Positions 54,465 through 64,000 are shown, counted from the stretch's first letter. The stretch is DNA of 64,000 nucleotides from Dyella halodurans (GCF_026283925.1 NZ_JAPDPF010000006.1:186001-250000); one strand, 5' to 3'. Notes: a model not told the origin generated them from the letters alone. Made by a program: numbers and translations.

Positions 54465-55505
54465 TTAGCGTTCGGAGTGACCCGACTCATCATAATCGCG
54501 ATGCGTCAGCAGGCCAGGGCGCACCAGGTCGACGAACGCCCTCGCCTCTTCACTGAGAAACTTGCCCTTGCGCATCACCACGCCGTAGCTGCGCTGCGGA
54601 AAATACTGCTTCATATTACGGACGGCCAAACGCGAACGGTCGGCTTCGGTGATGCAGATGCCGGTGACGATGGAAATGCCCAGGCCCATCGCCACGTATT
54701 CCTTGATCACGTCCCAGCCGCCCACTTCGATGGCCACCTTGTAGGGCACCTGGCGCTGCTGGAACACCAGGTCGACCAGTCGATACGTGGACAGTCGCTG
54801 CGGCGGCAGGATCAAGCCGAAGGGCGATAAATCCTCGAGGGTAATCCGGTCCTTGGCCGCCAGCGGATGATCGAGCGGCGTGATCAGCATCGGGTCGTAG
54901 TGGTGCACCGGGGCCCAGGCGATATCGTTCGGCACGTCGAGCATGGAGCCGACGGCGAAGTCCGCCTCATCGGCGCGCAACAGCGCCAGCCCGTCCTTGC
55001 CGGTGACATTGGCCAGTTGCAGATGCACCGTGGGAAAGCGTTCGCGATAGCGGCGCACCAGGTCAGGCAGCAGGTATTGGATGGTCGAGCTGCCCGCCGC
55101 AATGGTCAGGCGGCCGCCTTGCATGCCCTTCACCTTGGCCTGGAAGTCGCGGTCCAGGTTCTCCCATCCCTCGACCAGGGGGCGCGCTAGTTCGTACAGG
55201 GCTTCGCCGGCGTCAGTGAGATTGATACGGCGGCGCCGACGCTCGAGCAGGCTCACGCCGAGCTCGCGCTCCAGGGCCTGCAATTGCAGGCTCACCGTCG
55301 GCTGAGACAAGTAAAGGGCCTCGGCAGCTCGCGTCAGGGTACCCAGCTTCACCGTGTAGACGAAGGCCCGCGTCTGCTTCTGGCGGTTGCCCTTGTAATA
55401 GAACCGACCCGACTCGCTGGCGGCCGACTCATCGCCTTTTCGCCGCCTTGGTGGCTCGACAGGTGCTTTTTTTGCCTTTTTTGGCGTCGACCGGACGGAT
55501 TTCAT
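54465..55505 (-). CDS. LysR-type transcriptional regulator (CysB-like), likely controls aceBA
   Basis: A 346-aa protein. The first 45 residues are Lys/Arg-rich and probably disordered. The HTH follows: GTLTRAAEALYLSQPTVSLQLQALERELG. A LysR co-inducer domain then runs to the end. ATG 55505 (MKSVRS) was chosen; the frame is open 9 codons further to a GTG. It is divergent from aceB, 124 bp away, over two palindromes, so it probably controls the glyoxylate shunt. Confidence 0.88.
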   Translation of the reverse strand: MKSVRSTPKKAKKAPVEPPRRRKGDESAASESGRFYYKGNRQKQTRAFVYTVKLGTLTRAAEALYLSQPTVSLQLQALERELGVSLLERRRRRINLTDAGEALYELARPLVEGWENLDRDFQAKVKGMQGGRLTIAAGSSTIQYLLPDLVRRYRERFPTVHLQLANVTGKDGLALLRADEADFAVGSMLDVPNDIAWAPVHHYDPMLITPLDHPLAAKDRITLEDLSPFGLILPPQRLSTYRLVDLVFQQRQVPYKVAIEVGGWDVIKEYVAMGLGISIVTGICITEADRSRLAVRNMKQYFPQRSYGVVMRKGKFLSEEARAFVDLVRPGLLTHRDYDESGHSER

Positions 55506-55532
55506 GGCTTTTGACTCAACGAGTTGCAACAC

Positions 55533-55551
55533 GTATTGATAAATACAATAC
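55533..55551. promoter_or_regulatory. Candidate LysR operator 1
   Basis: GTATTG-N7-CAATAC is a perfect inverted repeat (55533-55538 and 55546-55551). The arms and spacing match a LysR-type box in which T and A lie about 11 nt apart. It lies beside the regulator's own start. Confidence 0.6.
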
Positions 55552-55566
55552 CAAAAATTGAAACAT

Positions 55567-55583
55567 TTGCTTTGTCAAAGCAA
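55567..55583. promoter_or_regulatory. Candidate LysR operator 2
   Basis: TTGCTTTG-T-CAAAGCAA is a perfect 8-bp palindrome with a one-base centre, 46 bp before aceB. It could be the activation site of the LysR protein or a site for another regulator. Confidence 0.55.
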
Positions 55584-55629
55584 TTCTCCGTGACCTAGTG
55601 TCATCGCATCGTCATCACGGAGATTTGCC

Positions 55630-57225
55630 ATGGCCGTCCCCAAGGAACGCGTTCTCACCCAGCCGGCCCAGGTCCATGGCGCGACCCGGCCGGAGCACGA
55701 CGCCATCCTCACCCCCGATGCGCTGGCCTTCCTGGCTGACCTGCACCGTCGTTTCGACGCGCGGCGCCTGGAACTGCTGGCCGCGCGCAAGCTGCGCCAG
55801 GCCCGTTTTGACGCTGGCGAACTGCCGGATTTCCGTCCGGACACTGCCGCCATCCGCGAGGGCCAGTGGACGGTCGCCCCGATCCCGGCCGCCCTGCGCG
55901 ACCGCCGCGTCGAGATCACCGGCCCGGTCGAGCGCAAGATGATCATCAACGCGCTCAACTCCGGCGCGAAGGTGTTCATGGCGGACTTCGAGGATTCGTC
56001 GGCCCCCACCTTTGCCAACCAGATCGACGGCCAGATCAACCTTCGCGACGCCGTGAACGGCTCCATCGAGTACGTCTCGCCCGAAGGCAAGCAGTACCGC
56101 GTGAAGCAGAACCCGGCCGTGCTGGTGGTGCGTCCGCGCGGCTGGCACTTGCCGGAGCGCCATATCAGCGTGGACGGTGAGCCGATGGCTGGCGCCCTCG
56201 TCGACTTCGGCCTGTACGTTTTCCATAACGCCCGCCAGCTGCAGGCGCGCGACCTGGGCCCCTACTTCTACCTGCCCAAGCTCGAGGCGATGGAAGAGGC
56301 GGCGCTGTGGGACGAGGTGATGTCCGCCGCCGAGAGCGAGCTGGACCTGCCGCCGGACTGCATGAAGGCCACGGTGCTGATCGAGACGCTGCCGGCCGCG
56401 TTCCAGATGCACGAGATCCTGCATGCGCTGCGCGGCCGCATCGTCGGCCTCAACTGCGGACGCTGGGACTACATCTTTTCCTACCTGAAGACGTTCCGCG
56501 CCCATGGCGATCGCTTGTTGCCGGATCGCGGCCAGGTGCTGATGACAGTGCCGTTCCTGAAGTCGTATTCGGAGCTGCTGATTCAGACCTGCCATCGCCG
56601 CGGCGCCTTCGCCATGGGCGGCATGGCGGCGCAGATTCCGATCAAGGGCGACGAGGCCGCCAACGAGGCCGCCTTGGCCAAGGTGCGCGCCGACAAGCTG
56701 CGCGAAGTGCAGGCCGGCCACGACGGCACCTGGGTGGCGCATCCGGCGCTGGTGCCGGTGGCGCAGGAAGTGTTCGACCAGTACATGCCGTCGCCGAACC
56801 AGCTGGGCGTGGTCCGCGCCGATGTCTGCGTCACCCGCCATCACCTGATTGCACCCTGCAGCGGTTCGATCAGCCGCGCCGGTTTCGACAACAACGTCGA
56901 AGTGGCGCTGCGCTATACCGCGTCGTGGCTGGACGGCCAGGGTTGCGTGCCGATCCATCACCTGATGGAAGACGCGGCCACCGCCGAGATCGCCCGCGCC
57001 CAGCTTTGGCAGTGGCTGCACCACGGCCCGCTGGAATTCACCGATCACGCGCCGATCGACTTCGCCCTGTTCGATCACGCCCTCGCCAAGCACACCCATC
57101 GCTTGCGCGAGAGCAACGCGGCCTACGCCGCTCGCGCCGACCAAGCCGCCGCCCTGCTTTCCACGCTGACCCACGCCGACCACCTCGGCGATTTCCTCAC
57201 CCTGGCCGCCTACACGCAGCTCTGA
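55630..57225 (+). CDS. aceB: Malate synthase A
   Basis: A 531-aa enzyme that condenses glyoxylate and acetyl-CoA to malate. The sequences ADFEDSSAPTFANQIDGQINL and LNCGRWDYIFSYLKTF are typical of malate synthase A (about 533 aa). It starts at ATG 55630 behind GGAGA. First gene of aceBA with a 51-bp gap to aceA. Confidence 0.96.
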   Translation: MAVPKERVLTQPAQVHGATRPEHDAILTPDALAFLADLHRRFDARRLELLAARKLRQARFDAGELPDFRPDTAAIREGQWTVAPIPAALRDRRVEITGPVERKMIINALNSGAKVFMADFEDSSAPTFANQIDGQINLRDAVNGSIEYVSPEGKQYRVKQNPAVLVVRPRGWHLPERHISVDGEPMAGALVDFGLYVFHNARQLQARDLGPYFYLPKLEAMEEAALWDEVMSAAESELDLPPDCMKATVLIETLPAAFQMHEILHALRGRIVGLNCGRWDYIFSYLKTFRAHGDRLLPDRGQVLMTVPFLKSYSELLIQTCHRRGAFAMGGMAAQIPIKGDEAANEAALAKVRADKLREVQAGHDGTWVAHPALVPVAQEVFDQYMPSPNQLGVVRADVCVTRHHLIAPCSGSISRAGFDNNVEVALRYTASWLDGQGCVPIHHLMEDAATAEIARAQLWQWLHHGPLEFTDHAPIDFALFDHALAKHTHRLRESNAAYAARADQAAALLSTLTHADHLGDFLTLAAYTQL

Positions 57226-57276
57226 CCTTCCACCGATCGCACCGACGCATCACCGATAAGAAAGGGAGACACGCTC

Positions 57277-58581
57277 ATGAAGAACACGCTGCCCACCGCC
57301 GACCAGATCGCTCTCGACTGGAGCAACAACCCTCGCTGGAGCGGTATCCAGCGCAATTACTCCGCCGCCGACGTGGTGCGTCTGCGCGGCACGGTGGCGG
57401 TGGAACATTCGCTCGCCCGTCGTGGCGCCGAGCGTCTGTGGCAATCGCTGAACAAGGAAGACTTCGTCAACGCGCTTGGCGCGCTGACCGGCAACCAGGC
57501 CATGCAGCAGGTGAAGGCCGGCCTGCAGGCGATCTACCTCAGTGGCTGGCAGGTCGCGGCCGATGCCAACGTCGCCGGCGAAATGTATCCGGACCAGTCG
57601 CTGTATCCCGCGAACTCGGTGCCACTGGTGGTGAAGCGCATCAACAACACCTTGCTGCGCGCCGACCAGCTACATCATGCCGAGGGCCTGCACGACATCG
57701 ACTGGATGGTGCCCATCGTGGCCGATGCGGAAGCCGGTTTCGGCGGTGTGCTCAATGCGTTCGAACTGATGAAGGCGATGATCGAGGCCGGTGCCGCCGG
57801 CGTGCACTTCGAGGACCAGCTTGCCTCGGTGAAGAAGTGCGGCCACATGGGTGGCAAGGTGCTGGTGCCGACGCGCGAGGCGGTGGACAAGCTCAATGCC
57901 GCGCGCCTGGCTGCCGACGTGCTCGGCGTGCCGACCCTGCTGGTGGCGCGCACCGATGCCGATGCTGCCGACCTGCTCACCTCCGATATCGACGAGAACG
58001 ACCAGCCGTTCGTCACCGGCGAGCGCACGGTGGAAGGCTTTTTCCGCGTGCGTCCGGGCCTGGACCAGGCGATCAGCCGCGGCCTTGCCTATGCGCCCTA
58101 CGCCGACTTGGTGTGGTGCGAAACCAGCAAGCCGAACCTGGAAGAGGCGCGCAAGTTCGCCGAAGCCATCCACGCCAGGTACCCGGGCAAGCTGCTGGCC
58201 TATAACTGCTCGCCCAGCTTCAACTGGAGGAAGAACCTCGATGACGCCACCATCGCCAGGTTCCAGAAGGAACTCGGCGCGATGGGTTACAAGTTCCAGT
58301 TCATCACCCTGGCCGGCTTCCACAGCCTCAACTACGGCATGTTCGATCTGGCCCACGGCTATGCACGCCGCCAGATGAGCGCCTTCGTGGAACTGCAGGA
58401 ACGCGAGTTCGCCGCCGCCGAACGCGGCTTCACCGCGGTGAAGCATCAGCGTGAAGTGGGCACCGGCTACTTCGATGCGGTGACCCAGGCAATCCAGCAG
58501 GGCCAGTCGTCCACCACGGCACTGAAGGGTTCCACCGAAGAGCAGCAGTTCCACGCATCCCGCCAGGCCAGCGCGGCCTGA
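57277..58581 (+). CDS. aceA: Isocitrate lyase
   Basis: A 434-aa enzyme that splits isocitrate into glyoxylate and succinate. The catalytic loop [11 protein letters not shown] lies near K186-H190 with Cys188. LNWSPSFNW-like [12 protein letters not shown] and the C-terminal part fit the family (about 430 aa). GGGAG precedes the ATG at 57277. Confidence 0.97.
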   Translation: MKNTLPTADQIALDWSNNPRWSGIQRNYSAADVVRLRGTVAVEHSLARRGAERLWQSLNKEDFVNALGALTGNQAMQQVKAGLQAIYLSGWQVAADANVAGEMYPDQSLYPANSVPLVVKRINNTLLRADQLHHAEGLHDIDWMVPIVADAEAGFGGVLNAFELMKAMIEAGAAGVHFEDQLASVKKCGHMGGKVLVPTREAVDKLNAARLAADVLGVPTLLVARTDADAADLLTSDIDENDQPFVTGERTVEGFFRVRPGLDQAISRGLAYAPYADLVWCETSKPNLEEARKFAEAIHARYPGKLLAYNCSPSFNWRKNLDDATIARFQKELGAMGYKFQFITLAGFHSLNYGMFDLAHGYARRQMSAFVELQEREFAAAERGFTAVKHQREVGTGYFDAVTQAIQQGQSSTTALKGSTEEQQFHASRQASAA

Positions 58582-58618
58582 TGAGGCACCACGTGTCGCG
58601 TGAGCCAGCACGGAAGCC

Positions 58619-58655
58619 GGCGTGTGCGCGGAGAGCATGGCTCTCCGCGCACGCC
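58619..58655. terminator. Hairpin between aceA and a convergent antiporter gene
   Basis: GCGCGGAGAGC and GCTCTCCGCGC pair around ATG, extended by GGCGT/ACGCC with a 2-nt bulge. There is no T-tract, so this is a likely Rho-assisted or bidirectional end. Confidence 0.55.
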
Positions 58656-58680
58656 ACGCAGGGAGTGCGGCCCTCATGGA

Positions 58681-60480
58681 TCAGCCAGGTTGCGCCGTCG
58701 TCTCGGCTCGCACCAGCGTAGTCACGGTCCAGCCAGGACGAGGTTCCAGCTCGCGCTTCGCCGACGCCATGCGCAACGCGCCCCTTTCTTCCACGCCAAA
58801 CAACAGCACGGTGTCGGAACCATACTGTTCGATGAAGTGCGGCCAGTCGAAGGTGGCGGTGAGGCGCGTCGACTTGATGCGCCAGCCTTGCGCCAGCAGC
58901 TGGATGAAACGCTGATGGGTCATGTCGGCGGCGAACAGCCGCGGCACCAGGAAACGCCGCACCAGCTGGTCACGCTCACTCCCTTCCTGGGGAAGGTCGT
59001 TCTGCAAGCGATAGACGCGTTCGCGCCCGAAGTCCTGACGGTAATGCACACAGGCTAGCGTGTTGCGCTCGCGATGAGTCGACATCGCCAGCAGGCGACC
59101 GATGCCGGTGAGATCGAGATGTCGCTCCGCATGGGCGCTGGCCGGATGGCCATAAAACGTGGTCAGCCCCTCCATGCGCGCCTGGCGTATGCCTTCCCAC
59201 TGCTCGTCCGCCACGATCACGCGGAACCCGGCGTCGACCAGTGCTCGCGCCACGGCGCGCGCCACTTCATCCGAACCATAGATCAAGACGCCGTTGGGAT
59301 CGGGCTCGGCAACTTTCAGCCAGCGTGCCAGGGGGCGCGCGGTGGCGCTCTGCAACACCACCGTGCCGACGATCAGGATGAAGACCAAGGGCACCAGCGC
59401 CTCCGCACCTGGCAGCTGCAGATCATCCAGGCGCAGCGCGAACAGCGCAGACACCGCGGCCGCCACGATGCCACGCGGCGCCACCCACGCAATCAAGGCA
59501 CGCTCGCGCCAACTCAGCGAGCTGCCGGCGCTGGCAATCGCGACCGTGAGCGGGCGCACCACCAGTTGCGCAGCGAGGAAGATCGCGATGCCCGACCACA
59601 GCACGCCATCGGGCAGGGGCCAATCCAGTCGCGCCGCGAGCAGAATGAAGAGCACCGAGACCAGCAAGGTGGTGAGGTTTTCCTTGAAGTCGAGAATGTC
59701 GTCGATATGCACATCGCGCATATTGCCCAGCGCGATGCCCATCACCGTCACGGCCAGCAGGCCGGACTCGTGGGTGATCGCGTTGGACAACGAGAACGCA
59801 AGCAACACGGTCACCAGCGCGCCGTAATTCTGCAGGTATTCGGGAATCATGTGACGGCGCAGCAGGGCAGCCAGCAGCCATGCGGCAGCCAGACCGATCG
59901 CGGTGCCGCAGCCGATCACCAGCAGGAATACGCCAATGGTGTGGCCTTGCTCGCGCGTCACGATCGCTTCGTACACCAGCACGGCGAACAGCGCGCCGAG
60001 CGGATCGATCACGATGCCCTCCCAGCGCAACGTATTGGCGATACGCGCGTTCGGCCGCACCGTGCGCAGCATCGGCGCAATCACCGTCGGCCCGGTGACG
60101 CAGGTGAGCGCACCAAACAGCAGGGAAACCTCCCAGCTCAGACCCGCCAGGTAGTGGGCAGCCAGCGCCAGCAACAGCACGGCGACCACGGCGCCATAGG
60201 TGACCAGCCCACGGACCACGCCACCGATGCCCGGCAGCTCGCTGAAGCGCAGCGTGAGGCTGCCTTCAAACAGGATCACCGCCACGGCCAGCGACACCAC
60301 CGGGAACAGCAGCGGCCCCAGCAGCTGGTCCGGCGCCACCACGTGACCCACCGGCCCAAGCAGGATGCCCGCCAACAACAGGAACAGGATGGCCGGCAGC
60401 TTTACCCGCCATGCCAGCCACTGGCAAAAAAAACCGATGCCCAGCAGGCAAACCAGCAACAGTCCAAGGTCAGCCGCCAT
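58681..60480 (-). CDS. CPA1-type Na+/H+ (or K+/H+) antiporter with C-terminal TrkA-N-like part
   Basis: A 599-aa protein. Twelve or so helices fill residues 1-395, with LLFGALTCVTGPTVIAPML and GIVIDPLGALFAVLVYE typical of NhaP/Kef antiporters. After that comes a cytoplasmic part with GVLIYGSDEVARAVARALVDAGFRVIVAD, a Rossmann (TrkA-N) signature binding nucleotide, and a further C-terminal domain. It exchanges a cation for H+ at the inner membrane. Confidence 0.9.
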   Translation of the reverse strand: MAADLGLLLVCLLGIGFFCQWLAWRVKLPAILFLLLAGILLGPVGHVVAPDQLLGPLLFPVVSLAVAVILFEGSLTLRFSELPGIGGVVRGLVTYGAVVAVLLLALAAHYLAGLSWEVSLLFGALTCVTGPTVIAPMLRTVRPNARIANTLRWEGIVIDPLGALFAVLVYEAIVTREQGHTIGVFLLVIGCGTAIGLAAAWLLAALLRRHMIPEYLQNYGALVTVLLAFSLSNAITHESGLLAVTVMGIALGNMRDVHIDDILDFKENLTTLLVSVLFILLAARLDWPLPDGVLWSGIAIFLAAQLVVRPLTVAIASAGSSLSWRERALIAWVAPRGIVAAAVSALFALRLDDLQLPGAEALVPLVFILIVGTVVLQSATARPLARWLKVAEPDPNGVLIYGSDEVARAVARALVDAGFRVIVADEQWEGIRQARMEGLTTFYGHPASAHAERHLDLTGIGRLLAMSTHRERNTLACVHYRQDFGRERVYRLQNDLPQEGSERDQLVRRFLVPRLFAADMTHQRFIQLLAQGWRIKSTRLTATFDWPHFIEQYGSDTVLLFGVEERGALRMASAKRELEPRPGWTVTTLVRAETTAQPG

Positions 60481-60586
60481 GCGCCATCCTTCGCGTGCCC
60501 GTCAGGGAGCTATCGGAGCACGCGCACGGCAACGCCGTCCACCCTTGGGCGGACCATTGAACACGAGGGGAAGAAGGGGGGCCAAG

Positions 60587-60632
60587 CCCCGGTATCGGAC
60601 GGGGGAGGGGGAGGGGAGTACCGATACCGGGG
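60587..60632. other. Hairpin with a G-tract loop (possible G-quadruplex)
   Basis: CCCCGGTATCGG (60587-60598) and CCGATACCGGGG (60621-60632) are perfect 12-bp complements. The 22-nt loop contains GGGGG-A-GGGGG-A-GGGG on the plus strand. A further GGGG and GGGGGG lie just upstream. It stands 107 bp upstream of the antiporter start and downstream of comM. The rest of the 260-bp gap (60481-60740) shows nothing clear. Confidence 0.75.
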
Positions 60633-60740
60633 TGGCAGGCATAGTTCATTTGCGAACCAGCGGGTACAAATATTACCCCGCTTGCCGGACAAGTCAATAC
60701 CCGTCAGTACAAGAATTGCCCTGCGCCAGCCGGCGACCCG

Positions 60741-62240
60741 TCAGAAACGCCGGTAGGTCAACGCCTCGGCAAGATGCGAGCGGTCCAGCAGGCCTGCTCC
60801 GCCGTCGAGGTCGGCAATGGTGCGAGCCACCCGCAAGGTGCGGTGATAAGCGCGGGCCGACAGTCCCAGGCGTTCCAGCGCGGCATCGAACCAACGCCGC
60901 TCGGCCGGCCCCAAGGCGCAGTCGCGTTCCAGTTCGCGCGTGCTGATTTCCGCATTGGAGCGGCCTGCCCGCATCAAGGCATGCTTGCGCGCCCGCACCA
61001 CCCGGGCCCGCACCGTGGCCGAGTCCTCGTCGTGCTCACCGCGTGGCGTGCCCAGTTCGCTCAGCGGTACGCGCGGCACCTCCAGGCTCAGGTCGATGCG
61101 GTCCAGCAGCGGTCCTGAAATGCGCGCGCGATAGCGCTGGATCTGGTCCGGCGTACATTGGCAACGCTGGCGCGGATCGCCGGCATAGCCGCAAGGGCAG
61201 GGGTTCATCGCCGCCACCAGTTGGAACTGGGCCGGAAAGGCCGACTGCCGCGCCGCCCGGGAGATCACGATATGACCGGACTCCATCGGCTCCCGCAGTA
61301 CATCCAGGACATGCCGACCGAACTCCGGCAGCTCGTCCAGGAACAGCACGCCGTTATGCGCCAGCGAAATCTCGCCAGGCCGGGGCACCGCGCCGCCGCC
61401 CACCAGGGCAACCGCCGACGTCGTGTGATGGGGCGCCCGGAACGGCCGCCGACGCCAACGCGCGGGGTCCACGGTCTGTCCGGCCACCGACAACACCGCA
61501 CAGGTTTCCAGCGCTTCAAGTTCGCTCAGCGGCGGCAGGATGCCCGGCAAGCGCTCGGCCAACATGGTCTTGCCGGTGCCCGGCGGCCCCGCCAGCAACA
61601 GGTGATGGCCACCGGTGGCAGCGATCTCCAGCGCACGTCGTGCCTGGGGCTGCCCGCGAACGTCGGCGAGGTCCGGCCCCCCGGCGTCGATGTAGGCGTC
61701 AGGGGCATCGGACGGCAGGCCAAGATCCTGTGCCCCGCGCAACCAGCCGCAGACTTCGGCCAGGGTGTCGGCCACCAGCACATCAGCATCCGAAACCAGG
61801 GCGGCCTCGGCCGCATTGGCCCGCGGCACCACCACGCGACGCCCGCGAGCGCGTGCCCGCAACAACGCCGGCAGCACGCCCGATACGCCGCGCAAGGCGC
61901 CAGAGAGCGCCAGCTCGCCCAGGAACTCGCAGTCATCCAGCTTCTCGCGCGGCACCTGGCCGCCAGCGGCCAGGATGCCCAGCGCAATGGCGAGATCGAA
62001 GCGACCGCCATCCTTCGGCAGCTCGGCCGGCGCCAGATTCACGGTGACCCTTCGATTCGGGTACTCGAATGAGGTGTTCTGGATCGCCACCCGCACGCGG
62101 TCGCGCGCCTCGCGCACGGCGGCTTCGGGAAGACCCACGATATTGGTGCCTGGCAAGCCACCCGACAGGTGGACTTCGACCATCACCTGCGGGGCAGCCA
62201 CGCCTTCCTGGGCGCGGCTAAGCGTAACGGCGAGGCTCAT
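60741..62240 (-). CDS. comM: YifB/ComM family Mg-chelatase-like AAA+ ATPase
   Basis: A 499-aa protein with the family N-terminus MSLAVTLSRAQEGV, Walker A GPPGTGKTML (about residue 214), Walker B VLFLDELPEF, and the zinc or C-terminal C-rich MNPCPCGYAGDPRQRCQC. ComM is a branch-migration helicase that helps take DNA into the chromosome in transformation. The length matches (about 500 aa). It is preceded by ubiK upstream. Confidence 0.93.
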   Translation of the reverse strand: MSLAVTLSRAQEGVAAPQVMVEVHLSGGLPGTNIVGLPEAAVREARDRVRVAIQNTSFEYPNRRVTVNLAPAELPKDGGRFDLAIALGILAAGGQVPREKLDDCEFLGELALSGALRGVSGVLPALLRARARGRRVVVPRANAAEAALVSDADVLVADTLAEVCGWLRGAQDLGLPSDAPDAYIDAGGPDLADVRGQPQARRALEIAATGGHHLLLAGPPGTGKTMLAERLPGILPPLSELEALETCAVLSVAGQTVDPARWRRRPFRAPHHTTSAVALVGGGAVPRPGEISLAHNGVLFLDELPEFGRHVLDVLREPMESGHIVISRAARQSAFPAQFQLVAAMNPCPCGYAGDPRQRCQCTPDQIQRYRARISGPLLDRIDLSLEVPRVPLSELGTPRGEHDEDSATVRARVVRARKHALMRAGRSNAEISTRELERDCALGPAERRWFDAALERLGLSARAYHRTLRVARTIADLDGGAGLLDRSHLAEALTYRRF

Positions 62241-62320
62241 GGCGCCGGCACGGAACGAATGGGACGAGCGCGGCTGCCAAGTTGGAACACAGGGTTGGAT
62301 CCCTCAAGCGACCTGTGACT

Positions 62321-62376
62321 TAAAAACAGCCGCCCCCGACCGTTCTCGGGGTGAGGGTGACAGATCGGGGGCGGCT
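62321..62376 (-). terminator. Intrinsic terminator of ubiK
   Basis: AGCCGCCCCCGA (62328-62339) and TCGGGGGCGGCT (62365-62376) form a perfect 12-bp stem. On the minus strand GTTTTTAA follows. The arms surround a 25-nt loop. Confidence 0.8.
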
Positions 62377-62404
62377 CCCGGGACGTGGACCCGCGCTACG
62401 CCCG

Positions 62405-62653
62405 TTAGGTGGCAGCACCGGCCTCGAGATCGGCGATTCGCTTCTCCAAAGCCTCGACCTTGGCGCGGGTACGCGCCAGAACCTGGCTCTGGACTTCAAA
62501 CTCCTCGCGGGTGACTAGATCAAGGCGGCGCAATCCCTGCGCCAGGACATCGCTGAAGTTGGTGCGCAAATCCTGGTGCGCCTGGGTCAATCCATTTGGA
62601 ACCAACGAAACAAGACGCTGGGCAAGTTGATCGATATCCTGCCTATCCATCAT
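62405..62653 (-). CDS. ubiK: Ubiquinone accessory factor UbiK (BMFP)
   Basis: An 82-aa helical protein: MMDRQDIDQLAQRLVSLVP at the start, then LREEFEVQ-like VTREEFEVQSQVLARTRAKVEALEKRIADLE forming a coiled coil. This is the BMFP/YqiC family; UbiK pairs with UbiJ in the Ubi complex. ATG 62653 (or 62650) is preferred to the GTG 9 nt upstream. It lies 164 bp before comM, with a terminator between. Confidence 0.9.
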   Translation of the reverse strand: MMDRQDIDQLAQRLVSLVPNGLTQAHQDLRTNFSDVLAQGLRRLDLVTREEFEVQSQVLARTRAKVEALEKRIADLEAGAAT

Positions 62654-62732
62654 GGACAGCACCTCGAGCTCGTCGGGGGACAGTGTAGATTCATGTCTTT
62701 AAACGCCACCATCAGCTTGCTCCGCTAGAAGA

Positions 62733-62750
62733 TGTAGGCATTCTCCTACA
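62733..62750. promoter_or_regulatory. Inverted repeat upstream of the PII gene
   Basis: TGTAGG and CCTACA pair around CATTCT. It lies about 94 bp before the PII start in the divergent region with ubiK and may be an operator. No sigma-54 -24/-12 motif is present here. Confidence 0.35.
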
Positions 62751-62756
62751 CGCTAA

Positions 62757-63712
<956 letters not shown>

Positions 63713-63790
63713 GGGCAGTCCTTCGCTGGGAACAGGCTTCGCAGCTTATCGGACCCGCCACCGCGCTGGCGATGGGCATGGCACAGCCAC

Positions 63791-63814
63791 CGCGGGTGAC
63801 AGCTGTCACCCGCG
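63791..63814. other. Perfect 24-bp palindrome
   Basis: CGCGGGTGACAG and its complement CTGTCACCCGCG abut at 63802/63803. The site lies 17 bp past the gpmA stop, upstream of the membrane protein gene on the same strand. It could be a terminator stem without a T-tract or an operator. Confidence 0.6.
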
Positions 63815-63830
63815 ATGGCGCCTGGCAGTC

Positions 63831-64000
63831 TTACTTGGCCTTGCCCTGGTTGGCCACGGCGGCCATCTTCGCCGCGATCGCGTCGGCGTCGCCGAGGTAG
63901 TAATGGCGCAGCGGCTTGAGCTCGGCGTCGAACTCGTACACCAGCGGCACGCCATTGGGGATGTTCAGCTCGACGATGTCGTCGTCGGAGATGTTGTCCA
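63831..64000 (-). CDS. gpmA: 2,3-bisphosphoglycerate-dependent phosphoglycerate mutase, C-terminal part
   Basis: The last 55 codons are in the window. The peptide [20 protein letters not shown], then [25 protein letters not shown] and stop, is the typical end of GpmA, which interconverts 3- and 2-phosphoglycerate in glycolysis. The rest lies beyond the window edge. A TAA at 63831-63833 ends it. Confidence 0.9.
   Translation of the reverse strand, partial: DNISDDDIVELNIPNGVPLVYEFDAELKPLRHYYLGDADAIAAKMAAVANQGKAK

Overview
The window reads as ordinary chromosome of a GC-rich gammaproteobacterium of the order Xanthomonadales, most likely family Rhodanobacteraceae (Dyella, Luteibacter, Frateuria or Rhodanobacter type). 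This is inferred from gene content, high GC, codon-biased antisense shadow frames and the REP-like repeats, not from a search. I see no rRNA, tRNA, CRISPR array, prophage, transposase or plasmid gene. Most of the sequence codes for housekeeping or envelope functions, and the interesting signals lie mainly in regulatory DNA, repeats and small genes.

Layout: 1-10 kb holds a partial AI-2E-type permease, a class-B-like acid phosphatase lipoprotein followed by a possible structured RNA, glycerol-3-phosphate acyltransferase PlsB, a secreted amidohydrolase, UbiE and a lipoprotein. 10-24 kb holds a GST, a DMT exporter with a divergent Lrp-type regulator, a tandem pair of S10 serine carboxypeptidases coupled to a Tat-exported phosphoesterase, an EF-hand protein, an M1 aminopeptidase, a membrane-anchored alpha/beta hydrolase, and a cupredoxin/EAL sensor pair. 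24-31 kb holds a YgjP-type metallopeptidase, RdgC, an aromatic aminotransferase, TtcA, a YdcH-like protein, a fimbrial gene remnant, a GNAT enzyme and an orphan.

31-37 kb is the cytochrome bo3 quinol oxidase operon cyoABCD with a SURF1 gene at its end and a divergent MFS transporter. 37-41 kb holds DUF2252, MBL-fold and small proteins. 41-45 kb is a MarR-controlled FUSC/DUF1656/HlyD efflux operon with a palindromic operator. 45-49 kb holds an M16 peptidase and, divergently, a 67-residue membrane protein behind a textbook sigma-54 promoter. 49-54 kb holds trmL, ubiJ-ubiB, truC, arfB, an acyltransferase and a LysE exporter. 54-58.6 kb is the glyoxylate shunt (aceB, aceA) with a divergent CysB-like regulator and two operator-like palindromes. 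58.7-64 kb holds a Na+/H+ antiporter, comM, ubiK, a PII gene, a membrane protein and the end of gpmA.

Shared themes: ubiquinone supply (ubiE, ubiJ-ubiB, ubiK) and its use by the bo3 oxidase; phospholipid synthesis (plsB, LPLAT); secreted peptide and phosphoester breakdown; and acetate or fatty-acid growth through aceBA. Several housekeeping genes carry a -10-like hexamer 6-7 nt before the start codon and no Shine-Dalgarno sequence, which suggests leaderless mRNAs. The strongest lead for something undescribed is the sigma-54-driven small membrane protein at 48.7 kb.
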